DNA of 16,330 nt from Candidatus Krumholzibacteriia bacterium (lineage in GTDB: Bacteria; Krumholzibacteriota; Krumholzibacteriia; LZORAL124-64-63), in contig JAQULN010000012.1 of the NCBI GenBank assembly GCA_028718575.1, positions 1 to 16,330 of the forward strand, read 5' to 3'. Made by a program: the position numbers and the translations under genes. The notes beneath the pieces were generated by a model. The model was not told the DNA's origin, searched no databases, and was given only the letters and a program-made list of their open reading frames with translations. Positions 1-7,437 of the stretch are shown one piece after another; position 1 is the stretch's first letter, and each line of letters opens with the position of its first letter.

Positions 1-1368
1 CGTACCCACGACGAAACCATGGATGCCGGCCAGCGCCGGCGGCAACGGCGGCAGCGGCAAGCGCGGCCAGGCTTGCCAGAGCAGCGCCGCCGCAACGCCG
101 GTGATCATGCTGGTCAGGGTCGCGCGCGGACTGGTGCGCCGCCAATAGACGCCGAAGAGCAGCGGCCACAGGTTGGTGGACGCGATCACCGCCCAACTGA
201 ACGCCGTCAATACCAGGATGAGCGCCGGCGGCTTGAGCGCGATCGCCAGGGAGATCAATCCCACGGCCAGACTCATCAACCGATTGGCCCGCAGCTCGGC
301 GGCCGGACTCAACGCGCGTCCGAGTCCGTGGACCCAGACGTCGCGTACCAGACTGCTCGAGATGATGATCAGCACGCCGGCAAACGTGCTCATGCCCGCC
401 GCAACGACGCCGGCCAGAAAGAGCGCGCCGCCCCAATCGCTCAGAAGGATCCGCGTCAGCGATGGGATCGCCTGGTCCGCGCTCGCCAGCTCGGGCACGA
501 AGACGCGCGAGATCGCGCCGCAGAGGTATGGCAGCAGGGCGATCGAGGCGCCGACCGTGACCACGACCGTGCCCAGACGCAGCATCCGGTCGTTCTTGAT
601 CGAGTAGAAGCGGATGATGAGCTGGGGCATGCCCCAGGTGCCCAGCGACACGATGAGCGTATAGCTGATCAGCCCCGCCCACCCCCAGACGCCCGGCGTG
701 GCCACCAGGCCCGGATCGATGTCCGCGAGCCGGCCGGCGGCAGCGGCCAGGCCGCCCACTTGGCGCAAGGCCATGAATGCCAGTAAGGCCAGCGCGACGA
801 TCATCACGACGCCCTGCACCATCGAGGTCCAGACCACGGCCAGGTAGCCGCCGACCGCCGTGTAGAAGAGGATGACGACGCCCGAGATCAAGACGCCCAC
901 CCAATACGGCAGATCCATCAAGACCTCGAAGCTGTTGGCCATGCCCTTCAGGACGCTGACGTTGTAGATGATCAGGAAGAGCCCCGTGACCGCCGCGGAG
1001 AAGATTCGCGCCGCGGGGCTGCCGTAGCGACCGGCGAAGAAGCTCGGCAGGGTCACCGCGTCGAGGTTCGCGGTGAAGCGGCGAATGCGGCGGCCGAGGA
1101 TGATCCACGCTAGCGTCGTGCCGATCAGGACATTGCCGGCGCCGATCCACAAGGTCGCCAGGCCGTACTTCCAGCCGAACCCGCCGCCGCCGATGATCAC
1201 CACGCTCGAGTAGTAGGCCGCCACGAACGAGAGCGCGGTCACCCACGGCCCCACTGAGCGGCCGCCGATCGCGAAGTCCCCGGCGCTCTTGCTGCGGCCG
1301 CTGAAGGCGATTCCGATGGCGGCCAGGGCGCCCAGGTAGACCACCAGCACGATGACGTAGATGGTCAC
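1..1368 (-). CDS. Sodium:solute symporter (SSS family), C-terminus beyond the left edge
   Basis: This is an inner-membrane secondary transporter of the SSS family, expected to couple Na+ entry to uptake of a small organic solute; the substrate cannot be read from the sequence. The 456 visible residues are strongly hydrophobic with many membrane helices. Family landmarks are a first helix at 1-21, YTAVGGYLAVVWTSMVQG (169-186), the GTWGMPQ stretch followed by an Arg (243-253), and AAGMSTFAGVL followed by SSSLVRD (323-343), which matches the region around the Na2 site in this family. Members are usually about 480-550 residues, so only the C-terminus is missing. The start is GTG at 1368, chosen because TAAGGAG lies 5 nt upstream and because it overlaps the TGA of the 40-codon gene before it (GTGA), which implies translational coupling. 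The gene is last in a visible porin-small protein-symporter row. Confidence 0.93.
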   Translation of the reverse strand, partial: MTIYVIVLVVYLGALAAIGIAFSGRSKSAGDFAIGGRSVGPWVTALSFVAAYYSSVVIIGGGGFGWKYGLATLWIGAGNVLIGTTLAWIILGRRIRRFTANLDAVTLPSFFAGRYGSPAARIFSAAVTGLFLIIYNVSVLKGMANSFEVLMDLPYWVGVLISGVVILFYTAVGGYLAVVWTSMVQGVVMIVALALLAFMALRQVGGLAAAAGRLADIDPGLVATPGVWGWAGLISYTLIVSLGTWGMPQLIIRFYSIKNDRMLRLGTVVVTVGASIALLPYLCGAISRVFVPELASADQAIPSLTRILLSDWGGALFLAGVVAAGMSTFAGVLIIISSSLVRDVWVHGLGRALSPAAELRANRLMSLAVGLISLAIALKPPALILVLTAFSWAVIASTNLWPLLFGVYWRRTSPRATLTSMITGVAAALLWQAWPRLPLPPLPPALAGIHGFVVGT

Positions 1369-1487
1369 GGCCGCTCCTTATGATCGTGCCGGCGGTCCCA
1401 GAGCGCCCAGCCGACGGCCAGCCCGATGGTCACCGCCAGCACGACGAATGCGCCGAACGTCGACCACGGCAGATTCCACGGAGCCAT
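1365..1487 (-). CDS. Small one-helix protein, putative symporter accessory subunit (40 aa)
   Basis: The 40-residue product starts MAPWNLPW, has one membrane helix at about residues 12-30 (GAFVVLAVTIGLAVGWALW), and ends in a charged tail, DRRHDHKERP. Its stop codon overlaps the symporter start (GTGA). An ATG six bases further upstream (1493) directly abuts the strong AAGGAGG at 1494-1500. The ATG at 1487 has a proper 6-nt spacing and is preferred. Many SSS transporters are preceded by a tiny membrane protein (for example YhdT with PanF, YjcH with ActP, and 'symporter small accessory' proteins). By analogy I infer an assembly or modulatory role for the adjacent symporter. No specific family can be assigned by eye. 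The good ribosome-binding site, coupling and clean helix-plus-charged-tail layout make it a likely real gene. Confidence 0.75.
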   Translation of the reverse strand: MAPWNLPWSTFGAFVVLAVTIGLAVGWALWDRRHDHKERP

Positions 1488-1500
1488 GCCCATCCTCCTT

Positions 1501-1543
1501 GGCCCGGCCGCGGGCCCGAACGCCAGCGCGTTGGGGCCGGGCC
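1501..1543 (-). repeat. GC-rich inverted repeat between porin and small membrane protein genes
   Basis: GGCCCGGCC (1501-1509) and its exact reverse complement GGCCGGGCC (1535-1543) enclose a 25-nt loop. In the minus-strand transcript the hairpin lies just after the porin stop and immediately before the AAGGAGG of the next gene. There is no U-tract, so it may be an intercistronic stability or partial-termination element rather than a full terminator. Confidence 0.35.
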
Positions 1544-1556
1544 GGGCTGCTTCAGG

Positions 1557-2930
1557 TCAGAGCGCCCAGGCGAGTTGCCAGCGCACGAAATGGACCGTAT
1601 CCGCGAGCGGCGGCAGACCGTAGCGGCCGTCGTGGAACGCGCCCGGAAACAACGTCTCCCACAGGAGATGGCCTTGCAGCCGGCGGCTGAAGACGGCCGT
1701 CAACTCGGCGCGCGTAAGGCAGCCGCGCGCCGACCACTCGGGCTCCGGCGCGAGCAGCCAGGAGGCGCGCAAGAGCACCGTCAGGCGGCCTCCAAGCGGC
1801 CGGCTGAAGGTCGCGTGCGGCGCGGCGATGTTCTCCCACGCCGCCACGTGCGAGCGTCCCGCCCGCGACTCACCGAGCAAGCTGTAGAGGTAGAGATCGC
1901 TCCATTTCGGCCAGCGTCCCCACGGCGTGCGGAACGCTCGGCCGCCATCGGTCTGGCCGCTGTAGTAGAATGCGCCGGCGGTGAACGACCAGTGCCGATC
2001 CAGCGGCCAACTCGCGCCCGCGTCCGCCGCGAGGGCCCATCCCGTCGCCGCGGACCTCACGTCGGGTGCGGGCGCCAGCGCCGGCAGCGGCGCGGTTCGA
2101 CCGTGTTGATACTGGACCGCCATTTCGCCGTGCCACGCGCCGCCGTTCGCGAAGGCGCCGACACAACGCCCGGCGAAGGTCGCCGTGGTCAGATCCGGAA
2201 GCTGGGCATCAGGGTCGCGCTCGTCTTTGAAGATGAACGACCAGGCCCAATCCCCGCGCACAAGACGCATGGCCAGCGCGGTCTCGTCCGCGTCGCCGAC
2301 GGCGCGGTCCAGATCGTCGATCACGACCACGGGATCTCGCTTGGGGTTATGGATCAGCGCCACGTCGACGTCCGCCGCGGCCCCGCTGGCCTGCACGCGG
2401 ACAGCGTTGTGGTAGCCGGTGCGGGCGCCGTCGAGCGGGGTGCCGTCGAGCATCAGGAAGCCGCCGGGCCAGACGATGTCCTGCCGGCCGACGGTCAGGC
2501 GCACGGCGTCGGTCGCCTGCCAGCTCCAGAACGCGCGCTCGATGATCACCTCGTCCCAGTCGAAGGCGATGTCGTCCGGGGTCAGGTAGTGGCGATGCTC
2601 ATTGGTGAGCAGGACTTCGCCCAGGTGCCTCCCGTTCTGCAGGCGCAGGCCGGCGCGCATCCGCAAACGCAGCCACTGGCGATCGTCGTTCGGCGCGAAA
2701 TGGTAGACACCGTCGAGGATCTCTTGCCGCGCGCGCAGGTCGCACAGCGGTGTCCAGGCGGACGCCGCCTGCGCAGGATCGGGACCGCGGAGGCCCGAGC
2801 CGACAGCCGCGCCGACAACCGCGCCGGCAGCAACCGTCAACCAGAACCGCCAGCGTCGCGGCCGGTTCGCCCACCGCGCGCCGCGCGGGAACCGTGTTTT
2901 GTCTGCCGTGGAGACAGGTGCCGGACGCAC
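1557..2930 (-). CDS. Outer-membrane porin, alginate-export (AlgE-like) family
   Basis: The 457-residue protein has a signal sequence: a basic n-region rich in Arg, a hydrophobic core around 30-46, and a probable cut after AQA near 56. A beta-barrel follows. The stretch from about 85 to 180 carries features I associate with the alginate_exp/DUF1302-like porins: WLRLRMRAGLRLQN, FDWDEVIIERAFW, then VGRQDIVWPGGFLMLDGTPLDGARTG split over 147-172. The rest alternates aromatic and polar residues as expected for strands and ends in FVRWQLAWAL. The reading frame is open upstream to 3116, but I chose GTG at 2930 because AAAGGA lies about 8 nt before it and it places the signal peptide sensibly. It probably passes a small polar or acidic solute to the symporter encoded downstream. 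Assignment to a barrel is secure; the exact family and substrate are less so. Confidence 0.8.
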   Translation of the reverse strand: MRPAPVSTADKTRFPRGARWANRPRRWRFWLTVAAGAVVGAAVGSGLRGPDPAQAASAWTPLCDLRARQEILDGVYHFAPNDDRQWLRLRMRAGLRLQNGRHLGEVLLTNEHRHYLTPDDIAFDWDEVIIERAFWSWQATDAVRLTVGRQDIVWPGGFLMLDGTPLDGARTGYHNAVRVQASGAAADVDVALIHNPKRDPVVVIDDLDRAVGDADETALAMRLVRGDWAWSFIFKDERDPDAQLPDLTTATFAGRCVGAFANGGAWHGEMAVQYQHGRTAPLPALAPAPDVRSAATGWALAADAGASWPLDRHWSFTAGAFYYSGQTDGGRAFRTPWGRWPKWSDLYLYSLLGESRAGRSHVAAWENIAAPHATFSRPLGGRLTVLLRASWLLAPEPEWSARGCLTRAELTAVFSRRLQGHLLWETLFPGAFHDGRYGLPPLADTVHFVRWQLAWAL

Positions 2931-3050
2931 GGGAGTATTCCTTTCGCCGTCGTTTCTCGCCCGATCCTGAACACGACGCGTCACCATGCCGCACGCGTCG
3001 CGGTTTGTCCAGTCCGGCGATGCGACCAAGGTTCGGGTGGCGGATCGCTT

Positions 3051-3075
3051 ATACATGATTATATTGGTCATGTAT
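3051..3075. promoter_or_regulatory. 25-bp palindromic operator candidate (Rrf2/IscR-like) before the superoxide dismutase gene
   Basis: ATACATGA (3051-3058) and TCATGTAT (3068-3075) form a perfect 8-bp inverted repeat around TTATATTGG, in the only AT-rich patch between the divergent porin and dismutase genes. Compared with the IscR type-1 consensus as I remember it, the length and the central three A/T bases agree and 21 of 25 positions match. A -10-like TATATT (3060-3065, plus strand) and a perfect TATAAT on the minus strand (3063-3058) lie inside the palindrome, so a bound protein would block transcription. The end of the site is 52 nt from the dismutase start. The regulator itself is not in the window. 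Confidence 0.5.
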
Positions 3076-3127
3076 TGGACAGCGGTCGCCCGCGATGCGG
3101 GCTCCCCGGAAAGCAAGGAGAGATGCG

Positions 3128-3739
3128 ATGAGCTTCCAGACCCCCGATCTGCCTTACGCCTACGGCGCGCTCGAGCCCTACATCGACGAGGCGACCATGC
3201 GCGTGCACCACGACAAGCACCACGTGACGTACACCACGAAATTGAACGAGGCCCTGCAGGGCACCGCGCTGGCCGCCAAGTCGGCCGAAGACCTGGTGCG
3301 CCAGCTCGAGACCGTCCCGGCTGAGATCCGCACGGCCGTGCGCAACCACGGCGGCGGCCACGTCAACCACAACCTCTTCTGGACGGTGATGAAACCCCAG
3401 GGCGGCGGCAAGCCCGAGGGCGACCTCGCGAGCGCCATCGACGGTACGTTCGGCTCGCTGGAGAACTTCCGCGAGAAGTTCAGCGCCGCCGCGATCGGCC
3501 AGTTCGGCAGCGGCTGGGCCTGGCTCGTGGCCGCGCCGGGCGGCAAGCTCGACATCATGGCCACGCCGAACCAGGACAGCCCGCTGTCGGTGGGTAAGAC
3601 GCCGATCCTGGGCCTCGACGTCTGGGAGCACGCCTACTACCTGAAATACCAGAACCGCCGGCCCGAGTACGTCCAGGCGTTCTTCAACGTGATCAACTGG
3701 CCGCAGGTGGCGGCCAATCTCAAGGCCGCGGCGCGTTAG
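3128..3739 (+). CDS. sodA: Superoxide dismutase, Mn-type of the Fe/Mn family
   Basis: The 203-residue enzyme dismutates superoxide to oxygen and hydrogen peroxide; with no signal peptide it is cytoplasmic. Metal ligands are His27 (in RVHHDKHH), His81 (HVNHNLFW), Asp164 and His168 (DVWEHAYY). Tyr35 is the usual second-sphere residue. The discriminating positions are of the Mn type: Gly77 just before HVNH, and Gln149 in NQDSP; a cambialistic enzyme cannot be excluded. The length is normal for the family and both the N-terminal hairpin and C-terminal alpha/beta domains are complete. The frame is open to 3095, but the ATG at 3128 has AAGGAG 7 nt upstream and starts the conserved protein. It appears to be transcribed alone, behind a palindromic operator candidate that suggests redox or iron-sulfur control. 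Confidence 0.97.
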   Translation: MSFQTPDLPYAYGALEPYIDEATMRVHHDKHHVTYTTKLNEALQGTALAAKSAEDLVRQLETVPAEIRTAVRNHGGGHVNHNLFWTVMKPQGGGKPEGDLASAIDGTFGSLENFREKFSAAAIGQFGSGWAWLVAAPGGKLDIMATPNQDSPLSVGKTPILGLDVWEHAYYLKYQNRRPEYVQAFFNVINWPQVAANLKAAAR

Positions 3740-3774
3740 CGGATCGCCCGGCGGCAAACGTCGGATCCACGATG

Positions 3775-3797
3775 CCCCTGGGGCCGAGCTCCGGGGG
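3775..3797 (+). terminator. Weak hairpin downstream of sodA
   Basis: CCCCTGG (3775-3781) can pair with CCGGGGG (3791-3797), with one G-U pair and a 9-nt loop, 35 nt after the dismutase stop. No T-run follows, so intrinsic termination is uncertain. Confidence 0.25.
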
Positions 3798-3944
3798 TGT
3801 CGCCGTGTTGGGCCGATCCAATCGCCTGGCAGGAACGTCGGTTACGGCCCGTCTGCCGGGCTTGCTCCTCGCGCCATCGCGCTATAGCCTTGGCCACGCT
3901 CTCACCGCGCCCGGGGCCGACCAACGCTGGCGGTAAACTGAAAC

Positions 3945-4814
3945 ATGGCGAGCCAGACTTCCGCTCACTGGAAATCCATCAGCTGGGTCTGCGCCGGCCT
4001 GCTGGCCGCCGTTCTGATGACTGCCTGGCTCACGCGGTTGTGGGTTCTGACGGCGCCGCCGGTGGGGTTCCTCTTCGGTTTCTTCTTGCAGCGGGGCGAC
4101 CTGTGCGGATCGTCCGCGTTCAGCGAGGTCCTTCTGCTGCGGGACAGGAGCAAGGTTTACGGCCTGTGGATCCTGATCGTCGTCGCGATGCTCGGGTTCG
4201 CGTTGCTGGATGTCCTCGACTTGGTCCAACTGGCGCCCAAACAGCTGCTCTGGCTGAGCTATCTCGCCGGCGGCGTGGTCTTCGGCGCCTGTGGACCGGC
4301 CGTCATCATCGCCGGCCCGTCCCCACAGGGGGCGAACCGACCGCCCTGGCTGCAACGAGTGTTGACGCGCCCTTGGCGGCCCTGGCAAGCGGGCTTGATG
4401 ATCGGGCTGCTGGCCGGCCCGGCATATCTGTCCTCGGCGGCGAGCGGCCGAAACTATCCCCTCGGCGTCACCAACGGCGTCCTGCACCTCCAGCAGTTGC
4501 TGATCGACAGTCAGAAACACGTCGTCTGGTGGCTGGTGCTGGTCGTCGCCGCGTTGGTGCTGGGCGCTTGGGTTGCAGGCCGTCTCTCCGGTCAGGCTCG
4601 CTTGCTGCCGAAGCCGCCCGAGCAGATCGTGACCGCGTTCGTCGGCGGCATCCTCGTGGGGATGGGCGCCGCGTTCGCCAACGGGTGCGTCGTGGGCAAC
4701 ATCATGTCCGGGTTAGCGTTGATGAGCGTCGGCATGGTGATCTTCACCGCAGCGACCATCCTGGCGAACTGGCTGGTCACCTGGCTTTATCTCATGGGCG
4801 GCGCCGGCAGGTAG
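3945..4814 (+). CDS. YeeE/YedE-family membrane transporter (sulfur compounds), internally shortened
   Basis: The 289-residue polytopic inner-membrane protein resembles YeeE/YedE, whose characterised members import thiosulfate. Visible marks are GFFLQRGDLCGSSAFSE (45-61), GGVVFGACGPAV (109-120), PWQAGLMIGLLAG followed by GRNYPLGVTNG (146-178), and the C-terminal GGILVGMGAAFANGCVVGN (234-252). The C-terminal Cys248 motif looks intact. After FGACGP the first-half motif, normally of the form GxGxxxxGGCxxG plus further helices, seems missing: the sequence passes at once to a loop and the mid-protein PWQAG helix. Family members are commonly 350-400 residues, so an internal loss of roughly 60 or more residues is inferred. 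An in-frame stop just upstream (3939-3941) rules out an earlier start. The ribosome-binding site is poor. It may be a divergent short member or a non-functional one. Confidence 0.8.
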   Translation: MASQTSAHWKSISWVCAGLLAAVLMTAWLTRLWVLTAPPVGFLFGFFLQRGDLCGSSAFSEVLLLRDRSKVYGLWILIVVAMLGFALLDVLDLVQLAPKQLLWLSYLAGGVVFGACGPAVIIAGPSPQGANRPPWLQRVLTRPWRPWQAGLMIGLLAGPAYLSSAASGRNYPLGVTNGVLHLQQLLIDSQKHVVWWLVLVVAALVLGAWVAGRLSGQARLLPKPPEQIVTAFVGGILVGMGAAFANGCVVGNIMSGLALMSVGMVIFTAATILANWLVTWLYLMGGAGR

Positions 4815-4860
4815 CCCGCGTCGATCGCCGCGGCCATCAACACCGCTGTCAACGCCGCCG

Positions 4861-5367
4861 TCACCCCCGCCGGCGCCGATGCGGCGCCAGCCAGAGCCAC
4901 CATCCGGACACGGTCAGGAACGCCACGCTGGCGGCGACGAGCGGCGAAAACCAGGCGTGGACGAAGCCGCCGAAAAACGACCCGTCGTGCAGACGCTCCA
5001 GCAGGTCAGAGCGGCGGGTCGCGATCGACAGTGCCTCGCCGCTCACCGCGCCGACCTGGATCTCCGCGTCGTGGCGGCGTGAGATCACCTTGAAGACGCG
5101 CTGCGCGGGCCGAAAATCGATGCGTTCGATGTCCGCGAACGTCTGGAAATCGGGATGCTCCTGCGCCAAGACCACGGCCGCTACGTCCTGCAGGCTGATC
5201 AGATCGGCGACCTCGCCCGCGGTGTCACACCGTGTGGGCGGCTGGATCCAATCGACTTTTTTCTTGATCAGGAGCAGAAATCCCGTCACCGACAGCAACA
5301 GCAGCCAGACGGACAAGACGATCCCGACCCATTGGTGACCGACTCGGAAAAACCTGAAGAGACGCAT
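4861..5367 (-). CDS. PepSY-associated transmembrane protein
   Basis: The 168-residue protein has one N-terminal helix (12-35, VGIVLSVWLLLLSVTGFLLL), a periplasmic PepSY-like domain (about 45-120) and a second helix (139-160, ending SGWWLWLAP) with a basic tail. His11 at the mouth of the first helix and LHDGSFFG (126-133) before the second are typical of PepSY_TM proteins, which are often linked to iron, haem or redox functions at the inner membrane. The exact role is unknown. The frame is open to 5652, but the upstream part has no protein-like composition. The ATG at 5367 starts the conserved MRLFRFFRVGHQW and has GGAG 6 nt before it. It converges on the YeeE-like gene with 46 bp between stops and appears monocistronic. 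Confidence 0.85.
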   Translation of the reverse strand: MRLFRFFRVGHQWVGIVLSVWLLLLSVTGFLLLIKKKVDWIQPPTRCDTAGEVADLISLQDVAAVVLAQEHPDFQTFADIERIDFRPAQRVFKVISRRHDAEIQVGAVSGEALSIATRRSDLLERLHDGSFFGGFVHAWFSPLVAASVAFLTVSGWWLWLAPHRRRRG

Positions 5368-5500
5368 CGCGGACTCCGTTGCAGCATACTCGTCAGCGTG
5401 CCGGATCGCGGCTAGATCGGACGACTCCGGCATGATCGGCAGCAAAAGGTCAACTGCGCGCCAGGACGCGACGTCGCGGGTCCTGCCTGCACAACCCAGG

Positions 5501-7248
5501 TCAGTAGCGCCGCCACCGGCGAGCCTCGTCGCCGCCATCGTTGTCGGGAACCAAGTGGTCGCCGCCGCCGGTGAACGGCGCACCCAGGACCTCCAACTCC
5601 GCCACCAGGGCCGGGATCTCCTCGTCGACGAGGCGCGCCAGGTCCGGCGCAACCGCGGCGAACTCCTGTGCGGCGATCGCCAGGCTCTGCCGCTGCGTCT
5701 GCGTCGGCCCCATCGTGGTCGCGCGCAGCGACCAGGAGATGCGGCCCAGGCGCTCGCGTACGGGCATCGGGGTGGGCTCCTCGCGCTGGGCGATGGTCGC
5801 GTCGCCGTCCAACACGCTCCACACCGCGCGCAGTTCGTCCTCCAGCGCGCCGATGCGCGCCTGCATCTCGGGACCGGCTACGATCGCTGCCGCCGTGCGC
5901 AGCCTCTGGAGGCGGTCGACGGCGAGCCGGTGCTCGCGCGTGGCAGCCTCGACGCGGCGGTAGGTGTCCTGCAGTTCCAACTCGAAGGCCAGCTTCGCCT
6001 CCTGGTCGCCGGCGAGCGGGTTGCGGACGAGGTCGCGCACCTCGAAGGCGACCGGGCCGGCGAGCAGGGTCTCGTCGCCGCGTGCGCGTCGGTGCAACTC
6101 GACGGTGTAGGCGCCGGCCACGGCGCGCGGCGCGTCGCCGACCTGGTCGGTGCGCGTCCAGGTGCGGCCGCCGTCGCGCGTGACCTGCACCAGGCCGTCG
6201 TCGGTGCCCACGTAGAGCACGCCCTCCTCGAGCGGCGACTCGTCGAGCGCCACGATGTTGCCGTAGAACGAGGTCGAGCGATTCTTGGCGACCGCGTCGA
6301 TGCTCCATACCGTGCCCATGACATCGAGACGGTTGCGGTCGACCCCGCTGGTGAGGTCGCCGGAGACCGCGGTCCAGCTGTCGCCGCGGTCGTCGCTGCG
6401 GAACAGGCGGTTAGCGCCAAGTAGAGGCGCGTCGGGCTGTGCGGGCTGATCAGCAGGGCGGTATCCCAGTTCCACTTGAGGACCTCGCCGCTGGCGGGCA
6501 GCGGCTTGGTCTCGATGCCGCGCGAGGAGAAGGTGCGCACGGGGCCGCCCTGGGTGTTGTTGTCCTGCGTGCCGCCGTAGACGTTGTAGAAAGGCTGTTC
6601 GTCGTCGACCGCCACGCGGTAGAACTGCGTGACCGGAATGTTCTCGAAGAAGCGCCACGCCTCGCCGTGGTCGAAGGTCTCGTAGAGGCCGCCGTCGCCA
6701 CCCGGCCCCCACAAGGGGCCCATCGCGGCCACGTAGACGATGTCGCCGTCCCGCGGGTGGATCACGATCTCGCCGATGTGCATCGACTCCTTCAGTCCCA
6801 TGTGCTGTCACGAGCGGCCGCCGTCGCGCGACTTGTAGACGCCGTCGCCGTAGCTCACCGAGCGCTGGCTGTTGTTCTCGCCCGTGCCCAGCCAGACCAC
6901 CTGCGGCTGAGTGGGATCGATCGCCACGCAGCGGAATGAATAGCTGCCCTGATCGTCGAAGATCGGCTTGAAGGTGACCCCGCCGTTGCGCGTTTCCCAG
7001 AGGTTGCCGCTGGCCACGGCCACGTACCAGTGGGCCTTGTCGCGCGGATTGACAGCGATGTCGCCGATGCGCCCAGACATCAGCGCGGGGCCGAGCGCGC
7101 GCCACTTCAGGCCGCTGAAGGTGCCGGCGGACCAGCGGCTGTCGTTGGCTTCCTCTTTGCCGCGTGCCTTGTCTTGAGCGGCAGCGGCCGTGACACCAAG
7201 GCTGCCGGCGAGGACAGCCAGCGCCAAGATGAACAAATACCGTTGCAT
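5501..7248 (-). pseudogene. Decayed sortilin/VPS10-like BNR-repeat exoprotein (WD40/BNR 'glycosyl hydrolase'-like)
   Basis: The gene begins with an intact signal peptide (MQRYLFILALAVLAG up to AAAAQ, 1-25) and AAGGAG 5 nt before its ATG. Asp-box repeats of beta-propeller type follow: YKSRDGGRS, YETFDHGEAW, FRSDDRGDSW, VTRDGGRTW. A TGA at 6810-6808 stops translation exactly where the Asp-box Trp (TGG) belongs, and the same frame then continues with QHMGLKES. Near 6417 one base is missing (TTGGCGC for expected TTGGGCGC), shifting the frame between TRLYL and GANRLFRSDDRG. The reconstructed product is only about 582 residues, while related secreted proteins are about 1000. Abrupt joins at about 6690, 6510 and 6140 suggest lost internal blocks. 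The C-terminal coiled region ends in VPDNDGGDEARRWRRY. A sequencing error could explain the small lesions but not the short length. Confidence 0.82.
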
Positions 7249-7379
7249 GGCAACTCCTTCAACCCGGATTATTCGTGAAGGACCGTCGCTAGAAAGCGGA
7301 AAATGCTTGCCAGGTCGCGGGCGAGCGCGATGGCGTCGTCAGCTTAGCCGGCAGGCGGGCGGGCGGCAAGACGAGGAAT

Positions 7380-7409
7380 CGCGGGCCCGCGGCGTTCTCT
7401 CAGCCCGCG
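7380..7409 (-). terminator. Possible terminator hairpin of the C10 protease gene
   Basis: CGCGGGC (7380-7386) and GCCCGCG (7403-7409) are exact inverted repeats with a 16-nt loop, 29 nt beyond the protease stop on the minus strand. There is no convincing U-tract. The remainder of 7249-7437 shows nothing else I can support. Confidence 0.25.
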
Positions 7410-7437
7410 CTGTGGCGCGACCAATTCCCGACCGAGG

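Noticed and set aside
3058..3063. TATAAT on the minus strand as a sigma-70 promoter for the porin
   Set aside because: No -35-like hexamer is found 16-18 bp upstream, and the bases are part of the palindrome; kept only as a note in the operator entry.
1380..3131. 583-codon plus-strand reading frame opposite the porin gene
   Set aside because: It is the antisense shadow of a signal-peptide-bearing barrel gene; its product is Arg/Pro/Gly-rich and low in hydrophobic order, as expected for non-coding frames in GC-rich DNA.
3797..5338. 513-codon plus-strand frame overlapping the YeeE-like and PepSY genes
   Set aside because: It covers two convergent real genes in a different frame, and its Arg-rich product has no membrane or domain pattern.
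6808..6810. TGA read as Trp (recoding) or selenocysteine in the BNR gene
   Set aside because: Trp is TGG throughout the window and TGA ends many intact genes (porin, protease, PepSY protein, kinase, regulator). The same gene also has a frameshift, so decay or error is simpler.
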